A program made the translations under genes and the position numbers. DNA of 64,000 bases from contig CAKKNE010000001.1 of the NCBI GenBank assembly GCA_918797485.1, positions 248,001 to 312,000 of the forward strand. The letters are read 5' to 3'. How positions within the stretch are numbered: the first letter of the stretch is position 1; each line of letters begins with the position of its first letter. Of this stretch, positions 53,437 through 63,154 are shown one piece after another. This DNA comes from Pelagomonas calceolata. Lineage: Eukaryota > Sar > Pelagophyceae > Pelagomonadales > Pelagomonadaceae. The notes beneath the pieces were generated by a model, which was given only the letters and a program-made list of their open reading frames with translations, was not told the origin of the DNA and ran no database searches.

Positions 53437-55590
53437 ATGAGCCTCCTCGAAGTTGACGGCAACGCCATCGCATCACTAACATGTGAGCCCGCGTCCCTCG
53501 CCCTCCCGCCGGTGCTCCGCGTGAACGTGAGCGACGGCTACGAAAGAGATTCAGGAAGATGGGCGCGGCTGCGAGGACGGTGCTTTTTGGTACCAAGCGA
53601 CGCGGACGGCCGCGCGCGGCTCGAGGCGTATTGTGCTGATTTGGCCAAACCTAGACCTCCCAACCCGTACGGCAAAGCTGCCGTGCTGCAACGAAGCAAC
53701 GATGGAAGGCCGACGGCCGTCATCCCGCCCGCCGTCGCCCGGGACGGGCGCGCCGTCTGTTTGTTCGATGAAGATGGTTCATTGAGCGATGTGGCGGTGC
53801 GCGTCCTGGACGAGAGAGGTACTCCTACGGCGCAGTTCGCCCTCCGGGGGGCCTGTCCTTTGACCAATATTGAGGTCACGACCTATTCCAGAGATCATGC
53901 TTTTCTGTTGCGAGCGACGGCGGCGGACTGTTGCGTGGTGCCCTTACAAGCTTCATCTGAGGATGATGGCCAGCGAGCAAGACAGTTCGGGACCTGGTTA
54001 AGGCAGCGCAACAAGTTCGCGAACGCGGGACGAGGTGCTTGGTTAACGTCGGCGACCGACGGGAGTTTGGAGCTCGTCATTGACCGTAATGCGCTCACCG
54101 ATGTCGAGCCGCGCGGGCCGTCGTCGCCGGCGTTCCCGCCGCCGCCCGACGTCGTACCGCCACCACCACCGTCGATGGACAACGCCAATCAACGAGCCGC
54201 GGCGGACTTCTACAATTCTCTGAAACGAACAAGACAGCAAGGGGAAAGAGGCCAGACGCGAATCTATCACTTGAGACGCCTGAACAACTGGGTCAAGGCC
54301 GAGATCATTTCCCAAGCGTGTAAGGGCAAGGAGGCGCCAGCTATATTGGACTTAGCCTGCGGGAAGGGCGGCGACCTCGGAAAGTTCATCCGGGCCGCGC
54401 CCGGTAGATATGTGGGTGTTGACATCGCGAAGACGTCGCTGGAGGACGCCGTGGAACGGTTAGAATCTGACTCGAGACGGTGGGGCGCCGTGCCCGTGAC
54501 CCTTGTGGAATGCTCTCTGGGCGGCTCATCCATACTAGAAGCGGCACCGCGCCAGGTCTACGCCGACAGTACGTGGTCCACGGCACCCTACGCCGTACCT
54601 CCATCTTTATTTGATGTGGCGTCGATGCAGTTCGCCTTACACTACATGTTCGAGAGCGAACAAAGAGCATCAAGATTGTTTAGTGATGTTTTTGGCGCCC
54701 TCAAACCGGGCGGTTCGTTAGTCGCGACGACGGTGAACTGCACGGCGCTGTGTGCGCGTATTCTATCGACGGCGAATCCTGCCTCGTCGGATATGACGCC
54801 GCCTTCCACGGACATAGCAGAATGGTATGTTGCCGTTGTTGATCATGAGCCCCCTATGGATGAAAAGGGTTTAACTCTATTAAAGGACGCCCTCAAACGT
54901 CGAAGGCGGGTCCTGGAGGTGTGGTTAAGTAAAGAGACATATCTACAATTATGTGGGTTGGAACCGGGTGCTGAAACACCAAGATGTGGGTTAAGATATT
55001 GGTTCCGGCTGCTGGATGGGGACGGCTCGACGGCGGTCGACGCTCCCGAATGGTTGGCACCTAGAGAGGTCATCGACGACCTCGCCCAGAAAGCGGGCTT
55101 ACGAGTCGACGGCTACACACCGTTCGCGGAGTTCGTCGAAGCACGGGCCCAGACGCCGGAGGGTCGCGCATCCCTCGAGCGCATGGGCGTGCCCGACACG
55201 TCCGGATCGTTGTCCCAGGCGGAGTGGGACGTCGCCAGTCTCTACGTCGTGTTGCGACTGACGAAGCCCATTATAGCAGGCCCGGACCCCATGGCCCTGG
55301 CCTTCGGCAAGGTCAAGAAGGCCTGGGGGTCAAGATGGGACGGCTTGAAGGGCGCCGAGAAGATCTCGTTGGTGCAGCGGTGCGCTTCGGGCCAGAGCGG
55401 GTGGGAACCGCCTCCCCAATCCCTCGCGGTCGACGCGGACTTCGGCGACGACGATGACGAGGCGCCGCTCGCCGTGGACAACGATTTCGGCGATGATGAT
55501 GATGAGGACATGCTCGGGCCGGCGTCTCCCTCGTATCCGCCGCCGCCGCTGCGGCCGCGGGCGTCGTCGTCGCCGATCATGACGGGGTGA
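53437..55590 (+). CDS. mRNA cap guanine-N7 methyltransferase
   Basis: 717 residues, intronless. The N-terminal ~260 residues form an extra unrecognised module. The methyltransferase starts at RIYHLRRLNNWVKAEIISQA; motif I LDLACGKGGDLGKFIRA binds SAM, YVGVDIAKTSLEDAVERL follows, and SMQFALHYMF is the conserved cap-pocket stretch of Abd1/RNMT. GLRYWFRLLDG and the late DVASLYVVLRL complete the fold. It methylates the 5' cap guanine in the nucleus. The C-terminus has a WW-like GWEPPPQ phrase and acidic repeats (DFGDDDDEAPLAVDNDFGDD). Confidence 0.9.
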   Translation: MSLLEVDGNAIASLTCEPASLALPPVLRVNVSDGYERDSGRWARLRGRCFLVPSDADGRARLEAYCADLAKPRPPNPYGKAAVLQRSNDGRPTAVIPPAVARDGRAVCLFDEDGSLSDVAVRVLDERGTPTAQFALRGACPLTNIEVTTYSRDHAFLLRATAADCCVVPLQASSEDDGQRARQFGTWLRQRNKFANAGRGAWLTSATDGSLELVIDRNALTDVEPRGPSSPAFPPPPDVVPPPPPSMDNANQRAAADFYNSLKRTRQQGERGQTRIYHLRRLNNWVKAEIISQACKGKEAPAILDLACGKGGDLGKFIRAAPGRYVGVDIAKTSLEDAVERLESDSRRWGAVPVTLVECSLGGSSILEAAPRQVYADSTWSTAPYAVPPSLFDVASMQFALHYMFESEQRASRLFSDVFGALKPGGSLVATTVNCTALCARILSTANPASSDMTPPSTDIAEWYVAVVDHEPPMDEKGLTLLKDALKRRRRVLEVWLSKETYLQLCGLEPGAETPRCGLRYWFRLLDGDGSTAVDAPEWLAPREVIDDLAQKAGLRVDGYTPFAEFVEARAQTPEGRASLERMGVPDTSGSLSQAEWDVASLYVVLRLTKPIIAGPDPMALAFGKVKKAWGSRWDGLKGAEKISLVQRCASGQSGWEPPPQSLAVDADFGDDDDEAPLAVDNDFGDDDDEDMLGPASPSYPPPPLRPRASSSPIMTG

Positions 55591-55665
55591 GTGAGTGTAA
55601 AATTAGGGAATAGCATGGCAGGTATCCTCCAAAACCCGGGTTGATGGCCCAGAGCGTGGAAATCC

Positions 55666-55685
55666 CTAGCGGCGTAAGACACTAG
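55666..55685. promoter_or_regulatory. CTAG promoter motif, forward orientation
   Basis: CTAGCGGCGTAAGACACTAG, 129 bp upstream of ATG 55814. Confidence 0.63.
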
Positions 55686-55813
55686 CAAAGCTGCACTGTT
55701 TTTCATCCGGCCAGGCCCGTGAAGGAGCGACATCTATAACGGTTTGAATATTCCTGCTGTTTCCTGCTAGTTGTAAGAGATTCCCCACACGCCGGGAAGC
55801 CCTAGCGGAGAGG

Positions 55814-56511
55814 AATGAGAGGGTTGATTGGCGGCGTTTTGGCACTCGCGCTCTGGGGCGCCCTGGCCGGCGCGCCGGCCGGCGGAACTCGCCTGCGTGG
55901 CCGGGCGCCGCTGGCCGGGTCGCGGCGGCTCCTCTACCACGGTGATGACTACGGCTACGTCGACGACGGCTACTAAGGCGAACGCCGGCTTCTTCGTTCC
56001 GTCCGACGGCGCGTCAAGGCCCCAGCAGTGCCCGGCGGGGAAATTCTTGGGCACGTCCGGCGCTCGCGAGTGCGAAGACTGCTCAAAAGGCACGTACGCC
56101 AACTCACCGGGCCAGACGAGCTGCAGGCCTGCCTCCGCGGGACATTTCGTCGGGAAGTCCGGCGCGACGACGCAGAAGAAATGTGACGCGGGCGCTTACT
56201 CGAGTGGCGCGGGCAACGACGCCTGCGAGCCCTGCGAGCCGGGAAAGTTCTCCTCTAAAACGGCGACGGCTGATTGTAGCCTCGCGGCGAGAGGCCACTT
56301 CGTCGCCGGCGAGGGCGCCACGGCCACTGCGGCCGCGACTACCGCGACCAGGTCCTCTGCGGCGTCTACCTGGCCAAGCCCTGAGCGGGCGGTCATCACA
56401 CCGACGGCCGGGAGCGGTCGTCGACATACATTCCTTCCCCTACCCTTTGTCCTGGACGTTCGGTCCCTTGCTGCCCCATATAGGACTTCCTCGGCGTCGT
56501 CGCGACGCTAG
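55814..56511 (+). CDS. Secreted Cys-rich protein with ephrin-receptor-like (GCC2/GCC3) repeats
   Basis: Signal peptide MRGLIGGVLALALWGALAGA from ATG 55814. One frame change near 55975 leads into repeats of the form CPAGKFLGTSGARECEDC, TYANSPGQTSCRPASAGHFV, CDAGAYSSGAGNDACEPC: the C-x-G-(x)n-C-x-x-C pattern of extracellular ephrin-receptor-like domains. The 3' end is uncertain: this frame stops at 56511, another coding-looking frame (CGRDYRDQVLCGVYLAKP) stops near 56382. Probably cell-surface or matrix. Confidence 0.6.
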
Positions 56512-56566
56512 GCGCTCTCACCGCCTAAGAATGTCGAGGAACACGCTCTGTCACACAAAAACAAGT

Positions 56567-57382
56567 TTACCGTGTCCGTCTCCCCTTCTCCGCGTTTAGA
56601 ATCGCCGGGCTGACGGCACGCGGGTCTGCCCCGGGAATCGTGTACCAGCCCGTGATCGCGAGTCTGGGTAGGCTCTCCCGTGGCGCGTCGACGGCCGTCA
56701 CGCGGTGCGGCAGCGGGTGCGCGCCACTTCCGACGCGGAAGGCCGCGAGGCTGTTGAACTTCGGAGATACGGCGTGGCCCATGACGTGGCCCTCGGCAAA
56801 CTCCAAGTCACCCCCCCTAAATGCATTGTCGTCAGGAGTCAGGTTCAGGACGAAGGCCACGTGCCCCAATCCAACATCGGTATGGATGCCGAGCCAGCCG
56901 CCGCTCTGGAACGCGGACGCGAACCAGTCGGTCAGGTTCGCGACGGGCCCGCCGATCGCGTCTTCGAGCCGTGGCCGTATCAGCGCGTCCACAGTTTTTT
57001 CGAGGAGTGCGTGGGCGGTGGAAGCCCGGTCCAGCTCGTGCTTCGAGTAAATAAAACCGCCTCGTTTATCTCTGCAGTATACAGCGGCGGCTTGCGCCGG
57101 CGCGGAGTCCTTTGTACTCATGCGCATCTTCTTGTTGCCGCACTCGCACGCGTTGCCGCTTCGTCGGCAGTTCGTGGCGTAGAGGAAGCTGTTTTGCTGC
57201 CACGCCCGTTGTAATAAAGAGCCGAGGCGCGCCGCGGCGGCGTGGGGCAGGGCTGGCCTTATGGAATGGACGCAGCCGCCCGCTAAGCGCCGATGGTTGC
57301 GGGCGCTGCACCACGTCGCGTTGGTTGCTGTCGCGGTGCGGGCACAGAGGACGAGCGCGGCGACGGCGCGTCCGCCGGCCAT
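56567..57382 (-). CDS. 2-oxoglutarate/Fe(II) dioxygenase, prolyl-4-hydroxylase-like
   Basis: 271 residues. N-terminal hydrophobic leader (MAGGRAVAALVLCARTATAT). The double-stranded beta-helix shows H167-x-D169 (GGWLGIHTDVGLGHVAFVLN), the strand NLTPDDNAFRGGDLEF, and the distal His226 in HPLPHRVTAV with a later Arg, the iron and 2OG ligands. A Cys pair (NACECGNKK) precedes the catalytic core. Close to Ofd1/P4H-like enzymes; substrate is not evident, but the leader suggests the secretory pathway. Confidence 0.82.
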   Translation of the reverse strand: MAGGRAVAALVLCARTATATNATWCSARNHRRLAGGCVHSIRPALPHAAAARLGSLLQRAWQQNSFLYATNCRRSGNACECGNKKMRMSTKDSAPAQAAAVYCRDKRGGFIYSKHELDRASTAHALLEKTVDALIRPRLEDAIGGPVANLTDWFASAFQSGGWLGIHTDVGLGHVAFVLNLTPDDNAFRGGDLEFAEGHVMGHAVSPKFNSLAAFRVGSGAHPLPHRVTAVDAPRESLPRLAITGWYTIPGADPRAVSPAILNAEKGRRTR

Positions 57383-57529
57383 TGTTTGTGATTGGCCTGA
57401 CCAATGGGGTCACCGACAGAGGGGCAGCGGGGCAGCCTGCACGCGTGCCTGGCGACGTCCCGCCGGCCCTCCGAGCCCCCCGTTGACCGCTGTGGGCGGC
57501 GCTGCTCCGATTTTCCTATCCTGGCAGTG

Positions 57530-57549
57530 CTAGCGTCTTCGCATGCTAG
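57530..57549. promoter_or_regulatory. CTAG-flanked motif, divergent member
   Basis: CTAGCGTCTTCGCATGCTAG in a 335-bp divergent spacer (57383-57717); 148 and 169 bp from the two ATGs. Core letters differ from consensus, flanks are kept. Confidence 0.45.
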
Positions 57550-57717
57550 CTTTTCTGCCTGGGCGCGCGGGCTGTGGAAATCAGGCTAGTTGAGCCCATC
57601 TGTGCCGCGCTATCGCATTTGTGCGTCGCCACAGAACGCTGAGCCGCTGCGCCGTTGCTAGATCACACCGCATCCGCCGCGCCAACTACACCCCTACGCC
57701 GCCGCCGCAACACAAAG

Positions 57718-58740
57718 ATGTCCTGGTGCACGATAGAAAGCGACCCGGGAGTCTTTACCGAATTAGTAGAAAAGTTCGGCGCGTCCGGCTGCGAGTTCGC
57801 CGAATTATACAGTCTGGACGACGCGGAACTCGCACAACTCCAACCGGTCTTCGGGCTCATTTTTCTCTTCAAGTGGACGGGCGAGAAGGACGACCGGCCC
57901 TGTTGTGATGAGGTGCCCGGGCTCTTCTTCGCGAAGCAGGTCGTGTCGAACGCGTGTGCCACGCAAGCGATTCTCGGGTGTCTGCTGAACAGGGCCGACG
58001 CGGAGGGCTTGACCCTGGGCCCGGCGCTGGAGGAGTTGAAGACCTTCGCCGCCGACTTACCGTTTGATATGAGAGGGTTAGCTATAGAAAATGCGGAAAA
58101 AATACGAACCGCGCACAACGCGTTCGCGAGGCCCGAGCCGTTCGTGTCCGATGATCGCAAGGCGACGAAGGACGACGACGTGTTCCACTTCATCACCTAC
58201 GTGCCGTTCGGCGGTCGCGTTTATGAATTGGATGGGCTGCGGCCGGGGCCTTGTGATTTAGGTGAGTCTGGTAGCGATTGGCTGGGCGTGGCGCGTTCCG
58301 CAATTCAAGCGAGGATCGAAAAGTATTCAGCTTCAGAGATCAAGTTCAATCTGATGGCCATCATCCGGGATAAGAGAGCCGTGTTGCAGGAAAAACGCGC
58401 TTTGTTGGAGGCCGCGGGCGACGCTGGTTCTGTGGCCGAGTGCGACGCTGATCTAGCTAGAGAGGTGGCCAAGCGGGAGATGTGGAGTGCGGAGAACGTC
58501 CGGCGCCACCACAACTACGTGCCTTTGGTGGTGGACCTGTTCAAGGTCTTAGCGGAGAAGGGGAAGCTCGCGGAGATGGTATCTGGGGCGCGGGAGAAGG
58601 CCGCGTCCGCGAAGGCAATGTTTTTTCTTCTTTCGTTGTGTCGTGGCGCGTCGTCGTCGATGGCGCAAGCTTCGTCGATGGCGTACGGGCGACCCGAGGC
58701 GCGGTCACGCGCGGTGCGCCTGGCTCTGCCTCGCCTGTGA
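57718..58740 (+). CDS. Ubiquitin C-terminal hydrolase, UCH37/UCHL5-like
   Basis: Start ATG 57718 (MSWCTIESDPGVFTELVEKF). The UCH catalytic set is visible: FFAKQVVSNACATQAILG with the nucleophile Cys and the NxC context, FHFITYVPFGGRVYELDGL with the catalytic His and Asp, and FGLIFLFKW before. A C-terminal coiled region then RRHHNYVPLVVDLFKVLAEK matches the UCH37-like domain that binds the proteasome subunit Rpn13. It trims ubiquitin chains at the proteasome. The last ~35 codons look unlike the family, so an unseen intron or frame error near 58610 is possible. Confidence 0.85.
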   Translation: MSWCTIESDPGVFTELVEKFGASGCEFAELYSLDDAELAQLQPVFGLIFLFKWTGEKDDRPCCDEVPGLFFAKQVVSNACATQAILGCLLNRADAEGLTLGPALEELKTFAADLPFDMRGLAIENAEKIRTAHNAFARPEPFVSDDRKATKDDDVFHFITYVPFGGRVYELDGLRPGPCDLGESGSDWLGVARSAIQARIEKYSASEIKFNLMAIIRDKRAVLQEKRALLEAAGDAGSVAECDADLAREVAKREMWSAENVRRHHNYVPLVVDLFKVLAEKGKLAEMVSGAREKAASAKAMFFLLSLCRGASSSMAQASSMAYGRPEARSRAVRLALPRL

Positions 58741-58900
58741 CCTGTGTTTTCTGTCTGAACTACGTAGTTTCCCACCGAGAAGGCGCTGATTTGAGACGTC
58801 TGCATTCGGGAGGTAGGGTCAAAGCTACTAGCCCAAAAAGACGCCGCGCATCAGAGCTTGATTAATCCTGGTACACTGCCGCTAGAACCTCAGCGCTCAA

Positions 58901-60103
58901 ATGAAGCTCGTCATCGCGCTCCTCCTATCGGCACCTGCCTCTGCTATCGTTGGCGGCACCGCGCAGCGTCCCGACACCACGCGAACAAAACACCTGACCA
59001 CACGAAGATGAGTGCGCGCGCACACCCCATCAAACGCGCCACGCTGTACGCCGACGCCGCGCCCCCTCGCAGAGGTCTGGGAGAAGCACGAGGTCGAGGC
59101 CGCCGGCTTCGTCTGGCGCGGCAACGCCACGGCCAAGTCGAGCCACGACTTGTTGCACAAGAAGATCAAAGACGATGATTTGCCGGACGCGTTCACGTGG
59201 GGCAATGTCGACGGCGTCAATTATTTGACGATGTCGCGGAACCAGCACATCCCCCAGTACTGTGGAAGTTGCTGGGCCCACGGCTCCGTGTCGGCTTTGG
59301 CCGATCGGGTCAAGATCGCTAGAAAAGCTAAGGGTGTGGACCTCAACCCGTCGGTGCAGCACATCCTGAATTGTGGGGGAGGCGGCTCCTGCCACGGTGG
59401 AAGTGTCGACGGCCCCTACCAGTGGCTCCACAAGCTCTCCAAGGAGGGCAAAGGTATTAGTCTGGAGACGTCCAATCCCTACCTAGCTTGTTCGTCGGAA
59501 AGCAAGGACGGCATCTGCAAGGGCCAGGACTGGTCTTGTAGCGACATCAACGTCGCGCGGACTTGTTCTACCTTTCCGTCGGCGGGCGGCTTCTGCGCGG
59601 CAATTGCTGATTACCCGCAGATCACGATCGACGACTACGGTTCTATTTCTGGTCAAAAAGCGATGCAGAAGGAGATCTACGCGCGCGGGCCCATTTCGTG
59701 CGGCATCGACGCGTCGGCCATCCTCGAGTACCAGAGCGGCATTGCCGTGCACAAAGGGCTCCTGGAGACGGTCGACCACGTCATCTCCGTCGTGGGCTGG
59801 GGCAAGGAGAACGACCAGCAGTACTGGATCGTGCGGAACTCCTGGGGCGAGTACTGGGGCGAGATGGGCTACATCCGCGTCGCGTTTGGGAGCTTGAAGG
59901 TCGAGCAGCAGTGCGCGTGGGCCACCGTCAAGGACTACACGGCGCCCGAGAAGAAGAACCAGGTCCACTGCTTCGAGGACGGCGGCAACTGCAAGGTCAA
60001 GAAGGACAAGCCCGTCCCGGAGCTGCTCGAGAAGGTCGTCGGCGTCGTCGAGCCGGCGCTGCTCAAGGCGGCGAAGAAGCTCCGCGGCGGCGTCGTCGCG
60101 TGA
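58901..60103 (+). CDS. Cathepsin Z/X-like papain-family cysteine protease
   Basis: Signal peptide MKLVIALLLSAPASAIVGG from ATG 58901. The frame meets a TGA at 59009-59011 before the mature enzyme, so an intron is likely, plausibly GTTGGCGG (about 58938) to CCCTCGCAG (about 59071). The mature part: RNQHIPQYCGSCWAHGSVSA is the cathepsin Z active-site block with the catalytic Cys; DHVISVVGWGKENDQQYW has the His and YWIVRNSWGEYWGEMGYIRV the Asn. The C-terminal extension is Lys/Val-rich. A vacuolar/lysosomal carboxypeptidase. Confidence 0.88.
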
Positions 60104-60255
60104 GGCGGCGCCGTGTGACTGTGTGATTCCCCCCATCCCTTGCCGTGTTCATAAGAGATTAGAACGAGTTTCTGCTTGCTGTCGCGGCGATGGCGTGGGG
60201 ACTTGTGTTTATGCACGCGGCCTTGCTGCCATCAGCGGCCGCGCCGATCAGGTCC

Positions 60256-62154
60256 TCAGGCGCGTCGCCCGCCCGCCGCCGCGCGGCGTGGGACGCTCGA
60301 GCTACTGAGACTGTCAGTGAGGCGATCGGACTCCGGGCGCCTCGTCCGGCGCTTTTTGGATGGCGGGTTGTTCCGGAGCCACGCGATCCCCTCGGCCAGC
60401 GTCATGGCGCGGCCGGCTTCGGGGTTCCAGGGTACCGTCTGCTTGCCGTCGTCGCGGTGCGACTCGAGCATATAGTAGAAGGGCGTCTTGTCATCCGGGC
60501 ATTCGTGCGTGGGGACGTCCGCCTCGATGAGCGCCCTCGCGGCGTCGCTCACGAGTCGCTGGAGCTCGCTCTTCTGTGCCGTGAGATACATCGCGTTCGT
60601 CCCCTGGAAGTCGGCCCGCTCGCGTTCGTCCGCCGCCTCCTGCTTGACCGCGACCAGGCGCTCGCTCGTCGCCCGCGCGTGTTGTGTGAGCAGCTCGTTT
60701 TCGACGGGCGGCGGCGCGGCGTCGTCGCCAGCGTCGTCGTCCTGAGTCAGATCGACCACCTTGGGCTCGTAGTGCTCGAGTTTGCGCTTGAGCGTCGCGT
60801 TCTCATCCCTCAGTTGCGACCGGCATCCTCCGTCTAGTACCCGTTCGCCAAGCGCATGCAACGTCTTCGCGGCCTCCTGCTTGCAGGTGGGGGTGCCGTA
60901 TTTCTGCATTCCGTCGAGCGGCTCGATAGCGCCGGCTGCGATGATCGCAGCCTTGGATTCATGGTCGTGGGCGAGAGACCGCAATGCGTGAGCGGCAGCC
61001 GCCTTGTCGTCGGCCTTGCCGTTCCTCAGTACTGTCACGAGCGGCGAGAGAGCGCCGGCGGCGATGATCACGGCACTCTTGCGGGCATCGTAGGCGATTC
61101 TAGCCAACACCTTTGCAGCAGATCTCTGGCCAATCTCCGAGCCGTTCGCCACGATTTCCACGAGCCGCGGGATGGCACCGGTCTCGACGATGGCGTCACA
61201 ATTGGCGGCTTTTCTGACGAACGCACCCAAGGCCTGCAAAGCCTGAGTCTGAGTAGGGGGCGACGTGGTTGAAAATAATACTACGAGCGCCTCACTAATG
61301 GTGGCACGAGTGGCGCCGTCGTCGCCAGCAATGACCACCAACGCCTTTGAGGCGGCTGCCGCGAGACGGAGTTTCTGCCCCCCGTCTTCATCGTTCTCAC
61401 CGAGATTCCCGGCAGTTGTCACGAATTCAAGGAGCGGCGAGATGCAGCCGGCCTTCTTAATAGCGTCGCAGGCGAGTTTATTCCCACTGGCGAGTTGCCC
61501 TAATATTCCCACGGCGCGCCGCTTTAAATCAATACCACCGTCGTTCGTCACTACCGACAAGAGAGCCCCGATGCCACCGGCGTCGGTAATCAAGGCACGA
61601 TTGGCGGATGTCTTGGCGATTTGGCCCAAAGCCTTAACGGCTTTTGTGGTAGCGGGTTTCCCTGCACCCTGCCTGGAACGCAATGAGTTTATAAGTCGCT
61701 CGACTTCCGTGCGCACGTCTTCCACAGGCGCGGGAGGTGGTGGCGAAGCTGAGTCGGCGGACGGCGCTTGCGCGCGCTCCGCTTCCTCGGTTGCGGCGCC
61801 GACGACCACCGATGGCGCCACGGTGGCCGGAGCCGCCGCCGGCGCTTGTGAACCGGGCGCGAAGAGGTCCGCGAGCAAAGTGAGGACACCTATTAAAGGC
61901 GCGTCCGTCGGCGCGCCCTCCTCGTTGTTCGCGGCCCGCCTCGCCGCCTCCCTAATGAACGCTGCAGCGTTCGCGTCATTCATCCGCAAGTTCTGTGTCG
62001 CGAGTGCTTTTTGCAGCGCGTCGCCGTCAATGGTCGCACAATTCTGTCTACGTAAAGCCACCTTGAGGCCGCGCAATTTCGCGGGTGTCACATTCTGGCG
62101 CCTGAGCTCCGCAACGCCGCGAGCGCACTGCACTACATGTAGTGAGGCCTCCAT
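60256..62154 (-). CDS. Armadillo-repeat protein, probably nuclear
   Basis: 632 residues from ATG 62154; upstream frame has no ATG. Residues ~1-60 form a small helical unit with an EF-hand-like flavour. An Ala/Pro linker leads to about seven ARM repeats (KAVKALGQIAKTSANRALIT; KRRAVGILGQLASGNKLACD; SAAKVLARIAYDARKSAVII; AAHALRSLAHDHESKAAIIA). A coiled coil (SQLRDENATLKRKLEHYEPK) and a C-terminal part with NPEAGRAMTLAEGIAWLRNN and the basic KKRRTRRPESDR (likely NLS) follow. Scaffold role inferred. Confidence 0.75.
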   Translation of the reverse strand: MEASLHVVQCARGVAELRRQNVTPAKLRGLKVALRRQNCATIDGDALQKALATQNLRMNDANAAAFIREAARRAANNEEGAPTDAPLIGVLTLLADLFAPGSQAPAAAPATVAPSVVVGAATEEAERAQAPSADSASPPPPAPVEDVRTEVERLINSLRSRQGAGKPATTKAVKALGQIAKTSANRALITDAGGIGALLSVVTNDGGIDLKRRAVGILGQLASGNKLACDAIKKAGCISPLLEFVTTAGNLGENDEDGGQKLRLAAAASKALVVIAGDDGATRATISEALVVLFSTTSPPTQTQALQALGAFVRKAANCDAIVETGAIPRLVEIVANGSEIGQRSAAKVLARIAYDARKSAVIIAAGALSPLVTVLRNGKADDKAAAAHALRSLAHDHESKAAIIAAGAIEPLDGMQKYGTPTCKQEAAKTLHALGERVLDGGCRSQLRDENATLKRKLEHYEPKVVDLTQDDDAGDDAAPPPVENELLTQHARATSERLVAVKQEAADERERADFQGTNAMYLTAQKSELQRLVSDAARALIEADVPTHECPDDKTPFYYMLESHRDDGKQTVPWNPEAGRAMTLAEGIAWLRNNPPSKKRRTRRPESDRLTDSLSSSSVPRRAAAGGRRA

Positions 62155-62416
62155 GTGAGCTAGGACTGCTGCGGTGCCGCCTGATACCGCTCTTTTTGTG
62201 AAAATTTCGACCTGTAGAAGGTGTCTTGAGTGTCTTGCATCCACCAGCTTAGCTCTATCGTCTGTTGCGACCGAGAGCCAAAATGAGTTCGGAGAGCAAA
62301 AAAAAAACCCGTGCCGCAGAAATTCTGGAAGTCAAGTCCTGGCCAGCACGCCGCCGCCGCGGCAAGAAGAGACTAGAACGAATGTCTGTTACACGAGCCC
62401 CACCACCAGGAACTCT

Positions 62417-63154
62417 CTAGGCGACCGGCGCCGCCTCGGCCACGGCCTCGGCCACGTCCGCGACCGCCGCCGCAGCGCCGCCCGCCGGCGCCAGCAGCAA
62501 CCCGCCGAGCGCGTTGTCCACGGCGTTCAGGAACGGGATCTGGTAGATCATGCTGTACGCCGAGAAGATAATGAGGCCGAGCATCGCCAAACGGCCGTTC
62601 CAGAGCTCCGCCGCGGGGGTTAATCCGGTGTCGAAGGCCGGCACCAGACCGGCGGGCTCCTCGTCGGGCTCCCCCGGTTCGAGGAGGAGCGTGTCCTGGA
62701 ACGGGAGCGGGCAGAACGCGGCACACAGCGACACCACCAAAAAGTGGATGTTCGCGACGAGGATGCACGCGCGCTCGTTCGTGATCGTGATGCCGCCGCC
62801 CTTGCCGCCGGAGATGATGGCGAGCGTGCCCCACTGCTTGAAATCTAAGAGCTTCTCGGGGTCGGGGATGAGGCCGTGGGCCTTGCAGTAGCCCGTCGCG
62901 ATGATGAAGGCCCAGCCGAACATGGCGTGGCGCCCGTTCCACCGTTCCGCCTTGACGGACACGCCCCAGCCATAGCTGTTAAATTCGGGGAACTGCTCCT
63001 GGAACATTTCCGTGCCCTGCTCCATGAAGCCGCCCGGCGACGATTTTAATGTGGAGTCCGTGTACTTCTCGACGACCTTCGAGACCTTCGAGACCGGCGC
63101 CACCAGGGCGGAGGCCCCGGCCACGAGGGCCAACGCCGCGACGGTCCGCGCCAT
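62417..63154 (-). CDS. Fucoxanthin chlorophyll a/c light-harvesting protein (Lhc family)
   Basis: 245 residues from ATG 63154. Leader MARTVAALALVAGASALVAP carries the plastid signal-transit junction. Helix 1 has ERWNGRHAMFGWAFIIATGY and helix 3 ELWNGRLAMLGLIIFSAYSM, both with the E-x-x-N/H-x-R chlorophyll-binding motif. Helix 2 (ACILVANIHFLVVSLCAAFC) lies between. Binds chlorophyll a/c and fucoxanthin-type carotenoid in the thylakoid. The C-terminus is Ala/Val/Glu-rich. Supports a chlorophyll-c alga. Confidence 0.93.
   Translation of the reverse strand: MARTVAALALVAGASALVAPVSKVSKVVEKYTDSTLKSSPGGFMEQGTEMFQEQFPEFNSYGWGVSVKAERWNGRHAMFGWAFIIATGYCKAHGLIPDPEKLLDFKQWGTLAIISGGKGGGITITNERACILVANIHFLVVSLCAAFCPLPFQDTLLLEPGEPDEEPAGLVPAFDTGLTPAAELWNGRLAMLGLIIFSAYSMIYQIPFLNAVDNALGGLLLAPAGGAAAAVADVAEAVAEAAPVA

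Noticed and set aside
47185-57382. Skp1 hydroxylation-glycosylation pathway cluster (GT60 plus P4H-like enzyme)
   Set aside because: The two genes are about 7.5 kb apart with many genes between, and both have secretory leaders, whereas the known Skp1 pathway is cytosolic.
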